Shown: positions 30,917 through 41,439 of the stretch, piece by piece
How positions within the stretch are numbered: position 1 is the stretch's first letter
Layout of the letters: each line of letters begins with the position of its first letter
NCBI GenBank assembly: GCA_916048095.2
Contig: OU696584.1
Span: 2,623,317 to 2,687,316 of the forward strand
Direction: 5' to 3'
DNA length: 64,000 nucleotides
DNA from: Sacculina carcini
Taxonomy: Eukaryota; Arthropoda; Thecostraca; Sacculinidae
Notes under the pieces: generated by a model
What the model was told of the DNA's origin: nothing
Seen by the model: the letters and a program-made list of their open reading frames with translations, nothing else
Databases searched by the model: none
Program-made: the position numbers and the translations under genes

Positions 30917-33900
30917 TCAATTCCGCTCTTTCAGTAGCATTTCATTTACTTTGGCCTTGAATTTGTTCAAATTGTTCTGCAAGAAAGCCTCCTCCTTCAA
31001 CGTGTTCCAAGTAGACACAGTGGCCGGAAGAAAGCAACGTTGGAATTGTTTTGTACGACAACGAATTGGAGCCATGCACTGGGAATGCTGTTTGGATGTA
31101 AACCGTGTGCTTCTTGCTGCCACGAAATCATCAGGAATTGACTTGCTCATCGGATGATGGTCGTTGTGCTTGATTTTGTACAGCATGCACACACTGCTGA
31201 CCTTTCGACGATGGCAAAGATCACCAAGAACCAAGTCACCACAGAGGAACTTGCAAGTTCTAACAACTCTGTTGATGAGATTGAGGTGACAATCCGCAGC
31301 AGAAGACCACACGGGGGCGCAGTACTCCAGAATTGGCAAAATGAAACAGCGAAAACAACTTTTTGAGATTGTGCTGCTACCGAACATCCGATATGCCTTT
31401 CTTATAATTCCCAGTTTCCGCGATGCCGAACAAACTAGCTTCCGAATGTGACTCTCAAACGTGAGCTTTGAGTCTACATGTACTCCCAATATTTTGAGCT
31501 CATCACACACGTTGAGTTGGGCGTCATTTATGAGGATAGCTCCATGTGAAGGCTGAACGGTACGTGACCTAGAAACCAACAAGCATTTAGATTTCGAAGT
31601 GTTCAGCATCATATTCCACCTCTCACACCACTTCAGGACGCTGCTGAGATCGTCGTTGACCGTTTGACGCACCTGTGGTCTGTCCGAAGGAGATGAAATT
31701 ACAGCCATCAAGGTGATATCATCAGCATATCCATATACAGGGTTGCGTGTGGTTGTGTACAGGTCAGCGGTGTAAATGTTGAACAAAATAGGACCCAACA
31801 CACTTCCCTGCGGGACACCGGACGCAATGCTCTGCCAGCCACTGTATGCTCCATCGATGGCAACACGTTGTACGCGATTGGATAGAAATTGATGCAAAAC
31901 ACTTAGCAAACGGCCGCCGACTCCAATCTTTCTCAGTTTTTGCAACAAGCCCTGGTGGCTCACACGGTCAAATGCTGCCGAGAAATCCAACTGCACAATC
32001 CAGGCTTCACTGCCTTTGTCTAGCACTTGCTGGAGCTCATGCGTGATAGTAAGCAGAGCGTCAGTCGTGCTGAGTTTTTTGCGGTATGCAAATTGGTTTT
32101 CCGACAGCAGATTGTTGCTCTCCAGGTACTTGGACAGTCTGGAAGATATCAAGTGCTCGAATATTTTGGACAGAATCGGCGTAATTGATATTGGCCGGTA
32201 GTTTGCAACATCAGCTGAATTGGTTCCTTTTGGTATGGGCGTGATATTCGCAACCCGCCAACATGATGGAAACGAACCAGTCTTCATCAAGCGCCTGAAA
32301 AGAGCACTGAGCTTCGGAGCTAGAGTATCTGCCGTGTTCTTGAAAAATAACGGAAACATATTCAGAGGGTCTGTTCCTCCGTGGGCATCAAGGTCTTTCA
32401 TGAGATTCGCCACTTCTTTTGATCGGAAGGCAATGCCTTTGATTTTCGGGGCGAGGACAGATGAATCGTCAGACGGAATGGACCCTTGACATTGCTTGGT
32501 ATTGAAGTAATCCATAAGCAACTCTGCCTTCTCTGTTGGGTTGATTTTGAGCTCACCGTTCGCTGAAAATAAAGGAGGGACAGACAGGTCATGTCCAAAC
32601 ACTGACGATTTCAACGTTGACCACCATTTGTGGGCGTCATTGGCAGATGTTAGCTTTTCAGCAAGTTTCTTTGAGTGACGTGTTTCCGCTTCTGAATACA
32701 CATGCTCAGCATGCCGTCTGGCCTCAGTGTAGACATTCCATGAATCGGCTGAGCGTGATTGGAGCCACTTGTGGTAAGCCTCCTGCTTGGATTCACGAGC
32801 GCTGCGACATTCGTTGGTGAACCAGGCTTTGTCATCAGAGCGAAAACGTAGTTTTTTAGTAGGCACTCTCCTTGAGATGACATCGGTAATGTATTTGTTC
32901 AATGCATCAATGGGGCATTCCTTCTGCTGCAGATTTGAAACTTTAATTGCTTTCAATTCATCATTCACCTTCACCCAGTCAACATTGTTCTTCATGTGCA
33001 CGAGCCTTGAAATCGTGTAAGGAGAAACCTTCTGTCTCAATGTCAACTTCACGGACAGCGACGAGTGATCTGAACTTCCTATTGGAGCTTCCACGCTTAC
33101 ACTCACGATATCTGAGACGTCTGTCATAACCAAGTCCAAACAGTTTCCCGCTTGATGTGTGGGACCGGACACCATTTGGGAGCAGCCAGAAATGTTGCAG
33201 AAATCATATGCTGCTCTACCATGAGCGTCTGTAGGAGATGTCGACAAGAGCCACTCACGGTGATGGGCGTTCATGTCTCCCACAAATACAAATGCTGACT
33301 TGGTGTCCTTCTCCTGAATTGTTGACATGGCTGACAAGAGACATTCGTAGATAGAGTCGTTACTGTCTGGATTTCGGTAGGCTCCAAAGATGTAAAAATT
33401 CATCAAGGCGGTGTTGACACGCAGCAGCATAAATTCATGACAAGTGCAGTCGTGAGCTTTAATTCTCGTTGCTGAAAAGCCTTTGCGTACGTACACTGCC
33501 ATGCCACGCCGCCTGTTTTTTGAGTCACGTTTGATTAGCAATGGCTTACTGAAACCTGGCATCAAGAGCTCAGATTGGTCCCGATAATCGGACACAAGCG
33601 TTTCGGCTAAGATAACGATGTCTTTGGAGCGACTGGCTGCTGTCAAATCTCTGATGTTCTTATACAAGCCCCTGATGTTGGCGAAAAGTATATTTGAAAA
33701 TCGTTTTTGTGGTCGAGCAGGACCGGGATTCATTTCAACATCGCCACACATCATCAGTAAAAACGACAAATCCACGGTGTGAGAAGGCACACACACAACG
33801 CAAAGCAGACATACAAATAAACACATAATGCACGACGCATGCGAACACAAAAACACAACACATAACACATGCATACGAAATTTCACAACAAAAAACAAGC

Positions 33901-33943
33901 ATACAACACACAATACAAAGCAAACATACACACAAATACACAC
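30917..33943 (-). CDS. LINE-A protein: hydrophobic leader, 2A peptide, APE endonuclease, reverse transcriptase
   Basis: Open frame of 1008 codons. Residues 1-66 are hydrophobic and Cys/Val-rich. GDVEMNPGP at 67-75 is a perfect 2A motif, which would separate the leader from the enzyme at Gly74/Pro75 during translation or leave an uncut signal. The endonuclease follows (about 82-300), with AETL (E114), VGDMNAHHREW (D223, N225) and SSDHSSL (D292, H293). The RT is about 560-810: LDFSAAFDR (D653), GVPQGSVLGP and GYADDITL (D741, D742). All visible catalytic residues are present, so the enzyme could be active. In copy 1 the leader extends upstream in frame to MLFMNI. Here that longer start (34220) is out of frame through a small change in the simple-sequence tract, so the true start is uncertain. 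Confidence 0.92.
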   Translation of the reverse strand: MCICVYVCFVLCVVCLFFVVKFRMHVLCVVFLCSHASCIMCLFVCLLCVVCVPSHTVDLSFLLMMCGDVEMNPGPARPQKRFSNILFANIRGLYKNIRDLTAASRSKDIVILAETLVSDYRDQSELLMPGFSKPLLIKRDSKNRRRGMAVYVRKGFSATRIKAHDCTCHEFMLLRVNTALMNFYIFGAYRNPDSNDSIYECLLSAMSTIQEKDTKSAFVFVGDMNAHHREWLLSTSPTDAHGRAAYDFCNISGCSQMVSGPTHQAGNCLDLVMTDVSDIVSVSVEAPIGSSDHSSLSVKLTLRQKVSPYTISRLVHMKNNVDWVKVNDELKAIKVSNLQQKECPIDALNKYITDVISRRVPTKKLRFRSDDKAWFTNECRSARESKQEAYHKWLQSRSADSWNVYTEARRHAEHVYSEAETRHSKKLAEKLTSANDAHKWWSTLKSSVFGHDLSVPPLFSANGELKINPTEKAELLMDYFNTKQCQGSIPSDDSSVLAPKIKGIAFRSKEVANLMKDLDAHGGTDPLNMFPLFFKNTADTLAPKLSALFRRLMKTGSFPSCWRVANITPIPKGTNSADVANYRPISITPILSKIFEHLISSRLSKYLESNNLLSENQFAYRKKLSTTDALLTITHELQQVLDKGSEAWIVQLDFSAAFDRVSHQGLLQKLRKIGVGGRLLSVLHQFLSNRVQRVAIDGAYSGWQSIASGVPQGSVLGPILFNIYTADLYTTTRNPVYGYADDITLMAVISSPSDRPQVRQTVNDDLSSVLKWCERWNMMLNTSKSKCLLVSRSRTVQPSHGAILINDAQLNVCDELKILGVHVDSKLTFESHIRKLVCSASRKLGIIRKAYRMFGSSTISKSCFRCFILPILEYCAPVWSSAADCHLNLINRVVRTCKFLCGDLVLGDLCHRRKVSSVCMLYKIKHNDHHPMSKSIPDDFVAARSTRFTSKQHSQCMAPIRCRTKQFQRCFLPATVSTWNTLKEEAFLQNNLNKFKAKVNEMLLKERN
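33719..33745 (-). other. 2A ribosome-skipping motif
   Basis: Encodes GDVEMNPGP, fitting D-V/I-E-x-N-P-G-P. The same nine residues occur in copy 1 (2660-2686). 2A motifs at the N-terminus of CR1-type LINEs in marine invertebrates have been reported. Confidence 0.9.
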
Positions 33944-34694
33944 ACAAGAAAAACACTAGAAAACACATGTGAGAACAATTTATTGAGAGCTCATTGTTAA
34001 ACACATATCGCAAGGCAAAATGTCCAATGGGCGACCACAAAGACAGAGTATGAGAGCAACACAGAATTAGTTGGCACCTCAGTGCGAGGAAAGAGGTGGG
34101 CGCTGACGGAAAACGGGAAAACCGGCCGTTAGCCGTCGGGGCGGGGCTACAATTTTCGGCCCGCCACATCAACAAAACAGACATGAGACAGAAAATAATA
34201 AATATATCCATGAACAACACTTATGTTTATAGACAAAGTTAAATTAAATAATATACAAACTGAACTGAAAAGTGACGAAAAAGAATGTGATGAGAGAATT
34301 CAGCAGGAAGATTGCAAAGCAACTATGGCTGCGAACCCTGATTCTCAATCACATTCAGAAACAAAATATAAAAATTCAAATATATAACCTGAAATAAAAA
34401 AAGATTAATTGACTTAAAAGTCTTAAACAGTCTTAAAAGTAAATGAATGAGCTCGCAAGAAGAAAATATCCGCCTTTAAAAAGGCAAATATTATCAATGA
34501 ACAAAACGAGTAATGAAAAATCAAAATAACGCTAAATCAAATATAATAATAAAACAACTGAAATATAACTCAATGAACACTCAGCGTTAGCAGAAATCAG
34601 GATCTGTCGTCGGTGAGCGTCAGCGAAGCGTAGACAGCCGGGCGCGAACGAGCGACGGAAAACACGTGCACACTCAGCGAGGGTTAGTCAGAGA
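33944..34694 (-). other. LINE-A copy 2 5' region
   Basis: 5' UTR and upstream leader. An alternative frame (34220-33735) starts MLFMDIF as in copy 1 but does not reach the 2A motif in frame. It should contain the internal Pol II promoter; no core element is obvious. Confidence 0.6.
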
Positions 34695-35205
34695 CAGTTG
34701 TCGCAGATGGTCGGTTTCGGGTACCACGGCCGCACATCGTACTTGATGTAGTCGAACTTCAGTTCGGTCGGGCAGGAGAGACGGGAGAATGTCAGCATCA
34801 GCACGGGCGATGGTCTTTCCCGGCTGGACGATGGGGACGGCGGACCTCGGTGACTCCGAAATCCTTCATCCATTCATTGAGTTCGTCGATCGGAATGTCA
34901 ATGAGGTCTGGTGCGTACACTGAGCCTTTGGTGTAGTTCAGTGTTATGTGAAGGCTGATGTTCGCCTCTAGTCCTCCGATAGTCGTCTGGGAAAGAAATA
35001 ATTTGGTTTGTTTTTCGCATGTCGTTTTGACCAGAAGTTGACCGCCTTTGATGATCTTCACGCTTTCGGCCTTGGTCGGTGTGATGTTACGAATAGCTCT
35101 CTCAATTTTTGGCCATCCTAGGCTGTTGATAGTTTCTGTATTTGTTTTGATGAGGATAAAAGCGCCCTCATCGGGTACGCCATCAGAGAAAAATGTGGGG
35201 TCAAC

Positions 35206-35741
35206 TTGACCCCTGTTTTACCCACCATTGGGTGGGGAGAACTTGAGTTCTGTCAGAGAAACTTTGTATATGATGCAAAAAAACAGATTAGTGAGAAGAG
35301 CCGAGATAGCAAGACTTATTTCGCCAAAAGTACGTAGTACACACCTATTTTATAAAACAGCCATGAAATCCACATTGTAGAGACAGACCAGGAAGGAATA
35401 CACCCTAGAATACGATATAGAACACGAAAAACTAGAAAAACTAGAATACGATATAGAATTTAGAAGAAAAAAAACTAAAATTTTGGAATGTGTACACCTG
35501 TTTATCCTAACACGGCAGAAATTAACCACAAAACACCCAAGAAAATCCACAAAAGCAGATTTGAGCACAGCCCTCAACCGAATCCAAATCAAAGTAAAAA
35601 CCCATCGTACTAGTAATAAAAAAAATAATAAAAAATAAAAAAATAAAAAATACACGCAGTCCAAACACACCACCAACGTCCTCACTGCGTCGTCACTGCC
35701 GGAGAACGGATATTACATAGATAAATAATAGTAGTCACAAC
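35206..35741 (-). repeat. Probable Gypsy LTR and spacer
   Basis: Directly after a Gypsy pol stop (35749) the minus strand reads TGTTGTGACTACTATTATTT, typical of a Gypsy LTR start. The LTR end is not defined; CATATACA near 35265 is one candidate. The palindrome GGGGTCAACTTGACCCC is at about 35200-35216. The minus-strand open frame in this stretch has no domain. Confidence 0.45.
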
Positions 35742-35748
35742 ATTACAT

Positions 35749-35885
35749 TCACTCCACTTTTGAAAAGAAATATCTATATCTCTCTGGAGGGCGTCGTGGT
35801 CTTGTAGATCGACGTGGTGCAGGGACAGTCTCCTCCGGCCAGACTGCTTCCTCCGTCGGATAGTCAGGAACTTGCTCAGCGCAAA
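35749..35885 (-). pseudogene. Gypsy pol C-terminal tail
   Basis: The frame VPDYPTEEAVWPEETVPAPR, then RRSTRPRRPPERYRYF and a stop, is the usual end of Gypsy integrases just before the 3' LTR. It is cut off upstream by hAT-B. The matching upstream integrase piece lies at 37876-38186. Confidence 0.7.
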
Positions 35886-37875
35886 GGAACTTGTTCAGCG
35901 CAAAAAAATGTTTTTGTGCAAAAAACATGTTTTTTAGGTTTTTTTGTTTTTGTTTTATTAGAATTAGCCCCAATTGTCATCGGATGTAGGATTTTAGTAC
36001 ATAGAATCGAGTTTAATTAACGTTTTGTACATCTGTTCGTGTCTTATTTCAAAGATAATTTGATAATAGTATGCAAAACATGAATATTTATCAATAAATA
36101 CTTCAGGAGACTGTTTGAAAGTGCATCCGGGTCCGGTGGTTTTTTTTCATTGAGAAAACCCATGTTTTTAAAAATGGTTTTAATTATGTGGATATTTTAA
36201 ATAATTTGTCAGCAGAACAAAACAAATTCATTGAGTAATCATGTGTTTTTTTTTAAAAGAAACCATGTTTTTTATGAAAAAATGCAATGATGTTTTTCAA
36301 ATTGGTTTTAAATTCGTTTTATTGTACAGATTCAGAAAATGTTAACAGCAGAACAAGACAAGTTAATTGGTTGGTCAAGTGTTTTTTTCGACAAACGCTT
36401 GTCGTTTATCGTTTATCGTTTGTTTTTTTCGACAAACGTAAAGAAGCCTGCTGGTACGTATAAGCGGCTGGTTAAACCACTTGATATATACTGTTTTTCT
36501 AAGCCGTGATTTTTTTTCAAAATAATTTTTTTTGTATAGATTTTAATAGATGTAAAGATTTAGAAAAAAATTGGCGGCAGATCAAGGAAAGTTGGACCAA
36601 ATTTATTGGTTTTTCATTAGTAACCTGTTTTTAGAACTGGTTTTATGGATGATGGTTTCTTTGATGTAGTTATTTGTGTTCAAATACCTTTTTACACATT
36701 AAATATATTACATCAGTCGTTTTTTTCCTACACGAAAATATTCCCCGTTTTTTGGTCAGGATTACCACTCTGAATAATGCGACCCGCTTTTATTCGTAGT
36801 CTCATTAGGGACACTAAGTTTGTGTGCATATTTGTAGTATTCGTGTAAATATTTGCGGTGTTTGTACTTTTATATTTGCAAATAATTTATCTGCTGAATG
36901 AAATGATGGAACTTATTATATTCAACGTAGTTCATTTCTGGTAGGAAAAAGGTAATATGTAAAAAAGAATACAAAATTATGCCACCTGTTGTTTTTGTCA
37001 AACAGTTTCAGATTTTAGCATAAAAAACGGTTCTCAAACCCTGCTTTCTTACACAATGATTAACTCAATAATTGAATGCAAAACTTTACTGTATTATTAT
37101 TATTATTATTATTAACGTTTATTTGTATAGCGCACATTAAAACACTGTAGTTGTATTGTTCGATTATAACTTGTTATATGCTGTGTGTATATATATATAT
37201 ATATATAAGTATGTGTGTATGCATGTATGTGTGTATGTATGTATGTGCGTGTGTGCAAGACTGAAGAAGTGCTTTTGCAACGAGACCTGGAATGCTGATG
37301 CAGCTCGTGTTACACTGTCGGTGCGAGATGTCAGTGATATGCAGAGGGTGGGTGTATGATTATGAGAGTTGTTGAGTGTGTGTGTGCAAGATGACACTTG
37401 ATATAGTTTGGCGTACTGTATCATGAAGTGAAGGGGAGTTGAGATATGTGTGCTGTGCGGGTGGGAGTGTTTGGTGTGTTCTTGTGAGTGTTACCGGTTG
37501 TGTGGAAATATAATCAAGTTCATTCATTGGAAGCTGCCTGTTACAAACACACGCGCGAAAAGACAAATCTTTGTGCAAAAATAAAAACAAATAAGTAAGA
37601 CACGCCGCTTAGGGAAAACAAACATGCGGACAACACACACACCCAAAAGCATAGGAGTGCCGCATAGTACCGTGCAAGCAATGCTATTAGGGCTTTCAGA
37701 CACATTATAACACTTTTATTGTGCATATTTAATGATAATTCAATTTGATAGGGTCACTAATAGCACAAATAACTCATGTGTTGATAAAATAATTCATTTA
37801 ACATCCCAAATATATCATTTCCATAATTTGAATTATTTGAATAATTTGAATTTGGTTTTTGAGGTCGCATCTCTA
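35886..37875. mobile_element. hAT-B copy (AT-rich, non-coding), inserted in Gypsy
   Basis: Near-identical in order to 54150-55388, including ATTAGCCCCAATTGTCATCG, AGTGCATCCGGGTCCGGTGG and the right end GGTCGCATCTCTA. A 580-bp insert (37092-37675) interrupts it. The left edge is a direct repeat TGCGCTGARCAAGTTCCT and lacks a clear TIR, so the copy is truncated or the end is rearranged. The flanking Gypsy frames resume on both sides. Confidence 0.7.
37092..37675 (-). mobile_element. Insert with (AAT)n tail inside hAT-B
   Basis: Absent from the second hAT-B copy (empty site near 55090). The minus strand ends GTGCGCTATACAAATAAACG then (TTAATAATAAT)n, like the 3' tail of SINE or LINE families common in marine invertebrates. 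It includes a (TATA)/(TGTA) microsatellite. No coding domain. Confidence 0.6.
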
Positions 37876-38186
37876 CCTGGAGCGTGGTCGGCGCTGGTCG
37901 GAGTCACAAGTCCTTCCTCCTCCTCTTCAGCAGACGAACCTGTTGTGTGGTTCAGGTTGACGTTTGGACATGGTTTGAAGAGTGACCTGTTTCGCGTCAC
38001 GGTATGATGTTTGCGTCGAGCGGTTATCATTGTACCCTTCACTCAATCGACAGTATATGGTGTCGGTTTGAAATTTGGAGTCAGCTTGTCCTTTTTGGCT
38101 GCTGGTACGAGGACTTGATCTCCTACTCTCAGTCGTTGATGTTTGCTCCTTTTGTCGGCATGAAATTTTATCTTGGTCTTCGCGGA
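37876..38186 (-). pseudogene. Gypsy integrase C-terminal region
   Basis: The frame TKIKFHADKRSKHQRLRVGD, then QVLVPAAKKDKLTPNF, then a stop and ARRKHHTVTRNRSL, is the post-core region of a Gypsy integrase. It leads into the Gypsy tail at 35885-35749 across hAT-B. It begins exactly at a hAT-C terminus (38187). Confidence 0.7.
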
Positions 38187-38250
38187 CAGAGCCGTAGCAA
38201 CCGCCCCCGTACCCCCCGGCCGGGGGGCCCCCGAGTGTTGAGGGGCCCCT
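38187..38250 (+). mobile_element. hAT-C remnant
   Basis: Begins CAGAGCCGTAGCAACCGCCC, the form of a hAT terminal repeat, and runs through GGCCGGGGGGCCCC to GTGTTGAGGGGCCC. Related pieces are at 44126-44181 and 48541-48608, both in the opposite sense. Confidence 0.5.
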
Positions 38251-38308
38251 TGCGAGTGTGTACTCACAGTTGTACTCACAGTTGTAGCTTACAGGAAATG
38301 AGCAGGGC

Positions 38309-40463
38309 TCAGACTGTCCTGTCTCCATACCCACATTTATCTAACCTATGCTTGAACTGTGCTATACTGTTTGATTGAACTATTTCTTTACCCAGACGGT
38401 TCCATATATCTATACACCTACTTGGAAAACTGTACTTCATTATATCCCTTAATACCCGGGTCTGCTGTAGACATTTATTGTGTCCCCTATGGTCCCTCGT
38501 ACTCCAAACCACCCAATCTTTCCTATCCAATCGTTCCATACCAACGCTGTGCTTGAAAACGCTTATTAAATCCCCCCTTAACCTTCTCTTTTCCAGTGAC
38601 GTCAATCCAATTTTCTCTAACCATTTTTCATAATTTAACGAACTCAATGATGTTAACAGCTTAGTCGCTACTTTTTGGACTTTCTCTAACCTAGCGATAT
38701 GTTTTTTATTGTGGGGAGCCGAAATTACTGCCGCGTATTCTAGTGGGTGCCTTATCACATTTTTTATCAATTTTTTTACCACTTCCTCATCCATGAAGTT
38801 AAATGAGACCCTTATATTCTTTATGGTTCTATACGCCGCATTCACTACTCTGGTTATATGCCTCTCCGGCGACAGATCATCCTCAATAGTTACACCCAAA
38901 TCTCTTTCGGCAGTCACCTTCTGCAGTTTGTGCTCGCCCAACATATAACATCTCGATGGTCTGAGTTTTCCTTTACCAAATTCCATAACGTGGCACTTGC
39001 TGGCATTAAACTCCATGCCCCATTCTCTACTCCACTCACATAGCCTGTCTAGATCCTCTTGCAATTCTTGGCAGCTGGTCCGATCTTTCACTCTTCTCAA
39101 AATTTTCGCATCATCTGCAAACATGTTCACGTAACTGCCTATTCTCTCCGTCATTTGATTTATGTACACCAGGAACATTATCGGTCCAAGCACTGATCCT
39201 TGAGGGACGCCACTTGTGACTTCTCTCCACGTCGATTTGGCACCTCTTACAACTGTTCTCATTTTACGTCCGGTCAAATAATCTCTCATCCAATCCAAAA
39301 GCTTTCCACGTATTCCTCCTCCATGCTCAATTTGCCACAATAACTTGTTTCGTGGAACCCTGTCGAACGCCTTTTTCAGGTCCAGATATACACAATCGAC
39401 CCATCCATCTCTTTCCTGCACTGTGTCTATCACCCTAGAATAAAAACTCATCAAGTTCGCAACACAAGACCTTCCACTCCTGAATCCACACTGTGTCTCA
39501 TTTAAAATACTGTTATCCTCCAAATATGATACCCATCTGTCCTTACTGATCGACTCCACCAATTTACACATGACGCTTGTTAGTGAGATCGGCCTGTAAT
39601 TCAACGGTTTGTCTCTCTCTCCTCCTTTGTATATCGGTATTATATTCGCCAGCTTCCACTCCTGGGGAAGAATTCCTTGTGACAGGCTACCTTGGACAAT
39701 ATCGAACACCGGTGTGAGGAGTTCATATCTACATTCTTTCAGGATCACCGCGGCGATATCATCTGGACCAACTGCTTTTCTGCATTGAAGACCACTCAGG
39801 CGCCTCTCAATCTCTTCGCGATATACTTCAATATAGTCGATTCCCAGTCTGGTATCAACTATCACCGGAGTTTCCAATCCGTCCTCAGTCGTAAATACTT
39901 CTTGAAACTTCCTGTTCATGACTTCACAAATATCTCCTGCTTCCTCGTAAATTTCGCCATCCACAATCAATTTGTCTATAGCAACCTTACTTTTCAATTT
40001 TTTGTTTAGAAACTTGTAAAACAACTTTGGTTCATATTTAATCTTGTCTACAATGCTTTTATCATATTGTCTTTCCTCCTGCCTTCTCACACTCACGTAA
40101 TGGTTGCATGCTTTTTTAATTTCTTCCTATTTCTCAACGTATTCCGTCTTCGCATTCTGTTCCAAACCTCTTCTTTTTGCACACGTGCCCTCGTTCTTTC
40201 ACATTTTTTATTGAACCATTCTTTTTCAACCGCATTTTTTTCTTTGAATTTTGGTACGAATTGTTGCACACCCCTTTTGTAGATCTCTAAAAAGGCATTG
40301 TATTTTCCTTGTACACTTTCTGCTTCCAGCAAGTCTTTACAGTCTACTTCTGCGAAATATCTCTTCATACCGTCAAAATTACTTATAGCGTAGTTCAATT
40401 TTGCCTGCGGTGGTACTCCTAAGCTTCCTGACCCTTCATTCGTTCCTATTGTTGTAATCTCTA
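38309..40463 (-). pseudogene. LINE-F ORF2, reverse transcriptase part
   Basis: The linker (40463-40093) reads QAKLNYAISNFDGMKRYFAE and a Lys/Arg-rich stretch. A one-base frameshift near 40105, in a T-run, leads into a clean 595-codon block (40096-38309). That block has LNYRPISLTSVMCKLVES, DCVYLDLKKAFDRVPR (Asp), GVPQGSVLGPIMFLVYI and NMFADDAKIL (catalytic Asp pair), and ends in a normal LINE C-terminus. Apart from the LTR insertion and the frameshift the RT is well preserved. Confidence 0.88.
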
Positions 40464-40745
40464 TGTAAAAGCAGACATAAAGAACAAACACAAAAGATGT
40501 ATAGAAGACGGGCGTGCGGGGGCATTGCATCCCCACGCGCGCCCACAAGAAACCGCACACCGACACACACTCTACGACGCTCACGCAACGACTCCCAGAA
40601 AACATGACGCCACCACGTGGCACGCGCAGTCAGCAAAACGAACAATCCACCATTCAAACGCACGCTCATATACACATACAGCACCTTCACTCGCACTCAT
40701 ACAAAATAGTCATTCATACACAATATCCAGTACTAATCTATCACA
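40464..40745 (+). repeat. Left LTR of the TRIM-like element
   Basis: 282 bp, TG...CA. Differs from the right LTR at only a handful of positions. Confidence 0.9.
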
Positions 40746-41439
40746 TCTCCCCCTGTTTCTCAGGAAACAAAACTGAAAGTTGAACTGAAAATACAAGCCG
40801 AAAAATAAACGCGGAATAAAAATAAACGAGGAATAAACAGGACGAAGACTTCCGACTCCACGACCTCCAGCAGGCGTGCACCATGACTGCGGCGAAGCAC
40901 AACACGGCTAGCCCCAGCGTCGACCGCGCTCCCGCTTCCGCCCGTGCTCTTCAGTGCTCCACCGCAGCCTGCCGTCCTCTACATCACCGGCTGCCGCGAC
41001 AGGGCACAACACCTCGACCCCAGTGCTCTTCAGCACCCTGCCGCAGCTAGCCGAGACCGCCGTCCACACAGACCACGTCGTCTCGCCTTTCTTTCTTCCA
41101 GATCCCCGGCTTCAGCAGCTCTCGCTCCACCAGCCCTCCAGCACCAGCAGCTTCCACCGCCAGCTCAGCGACGTGTCCAGCTCCAATACGGACGGAGTGA
41201 GCATGATCCGCCACAGCTTCCCCGCTGCCTTCAGCCGGCACCATGCTTCACCGCCGTCCCTACAACACGCTGCTGACACGCCACTGCGAGCCTCCACTGC
41301 TGCTGTCCTCCCCTGGTGCTGAAGGCATCACCACTGCTGCTGAAGCCGGAACAAAATTTTCAACGAATTCAAATTTCACCAAAACTTCATTCAAACCGAA
41401 ATGAAATAGCCGAAATAGCTTGTTACAGGCCGGTTAGCT

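Larger units (their letters stand above)
30158..34694 (-). mobile_element. LINE-A copy 2, full length, inserted in LINE-E ORF1
   Basis: 4,537-bp minus-strand LINE flanked by CAGTT on both sides (30153-30157 and 34695-34699). The 5' end equals that of copy 1. The 3' UTR is unlike copies 1 and 3: it holds a 30-bp minisatellite and many AATAA-type repeats and ends in (AAT)n. The main ORF is intact, and no separate ORF1 is seen. This looks the youngest of the LINEs in the window. Confidence 0.9.
29453..35190 (-). pseudogene. LINE-E ORF1 (RRM-like part plus CCHC knuckles), interrupted
   Basis: Gag-like ORF1. The 5' part (35190-34700) reads SLGWPKIERAIRNITPTKAE, then a nucleic-acid-binding region (IKGGQLLVKTTCEKQTKLFL) and ICDNC, with a frameshift near 34800. 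LINE-A copy 2 then interrupts. At 30152 the frame resumes inside the first zinc knuckle, giving C-X2-C-X4-H-X4-C, followed by CLKCGEKSHQDEC and CVNCGGEH. A Gln/Ser/Thr-rich C-terminal part lies at 29818-29453, with stops between. Confidence 0.8.
19270..35205 (-). mobile_element. LINE-E: I-type LINE with RNase H, split twice
   Basis: Minus-strand non-LTR retrotransposon in three pieces: 34695-35205 (start of ORF1), 27045-30157 (rest of ORF1, endonuclease, most of RT) and 19270-20778 (RT end, RNase H, 3' UTR, A-rich tail). It is interrupted by LINE-A copy 2 (30158-34694) and a Polinton (20779-27044). Without the inserts it is about 5.1 kb, normal for the I group. Reading frames rejoin across both inserts. 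Confidence 0.85.

Noticed and set aside
33735..34220. Separate LINE-A ORF1
   Set aside because: It is the upstream part of the same leader (in frame with 2A in copy 1) shifted by a small length change in copy 2. It has no RNA-binding domain.
40944..41322. gag-like gene inside the small LTR element
   Set aside because: Pro/Ser/Ala-rich overlapping frames with no zinc knuckle or capsid motif and no start in good context.
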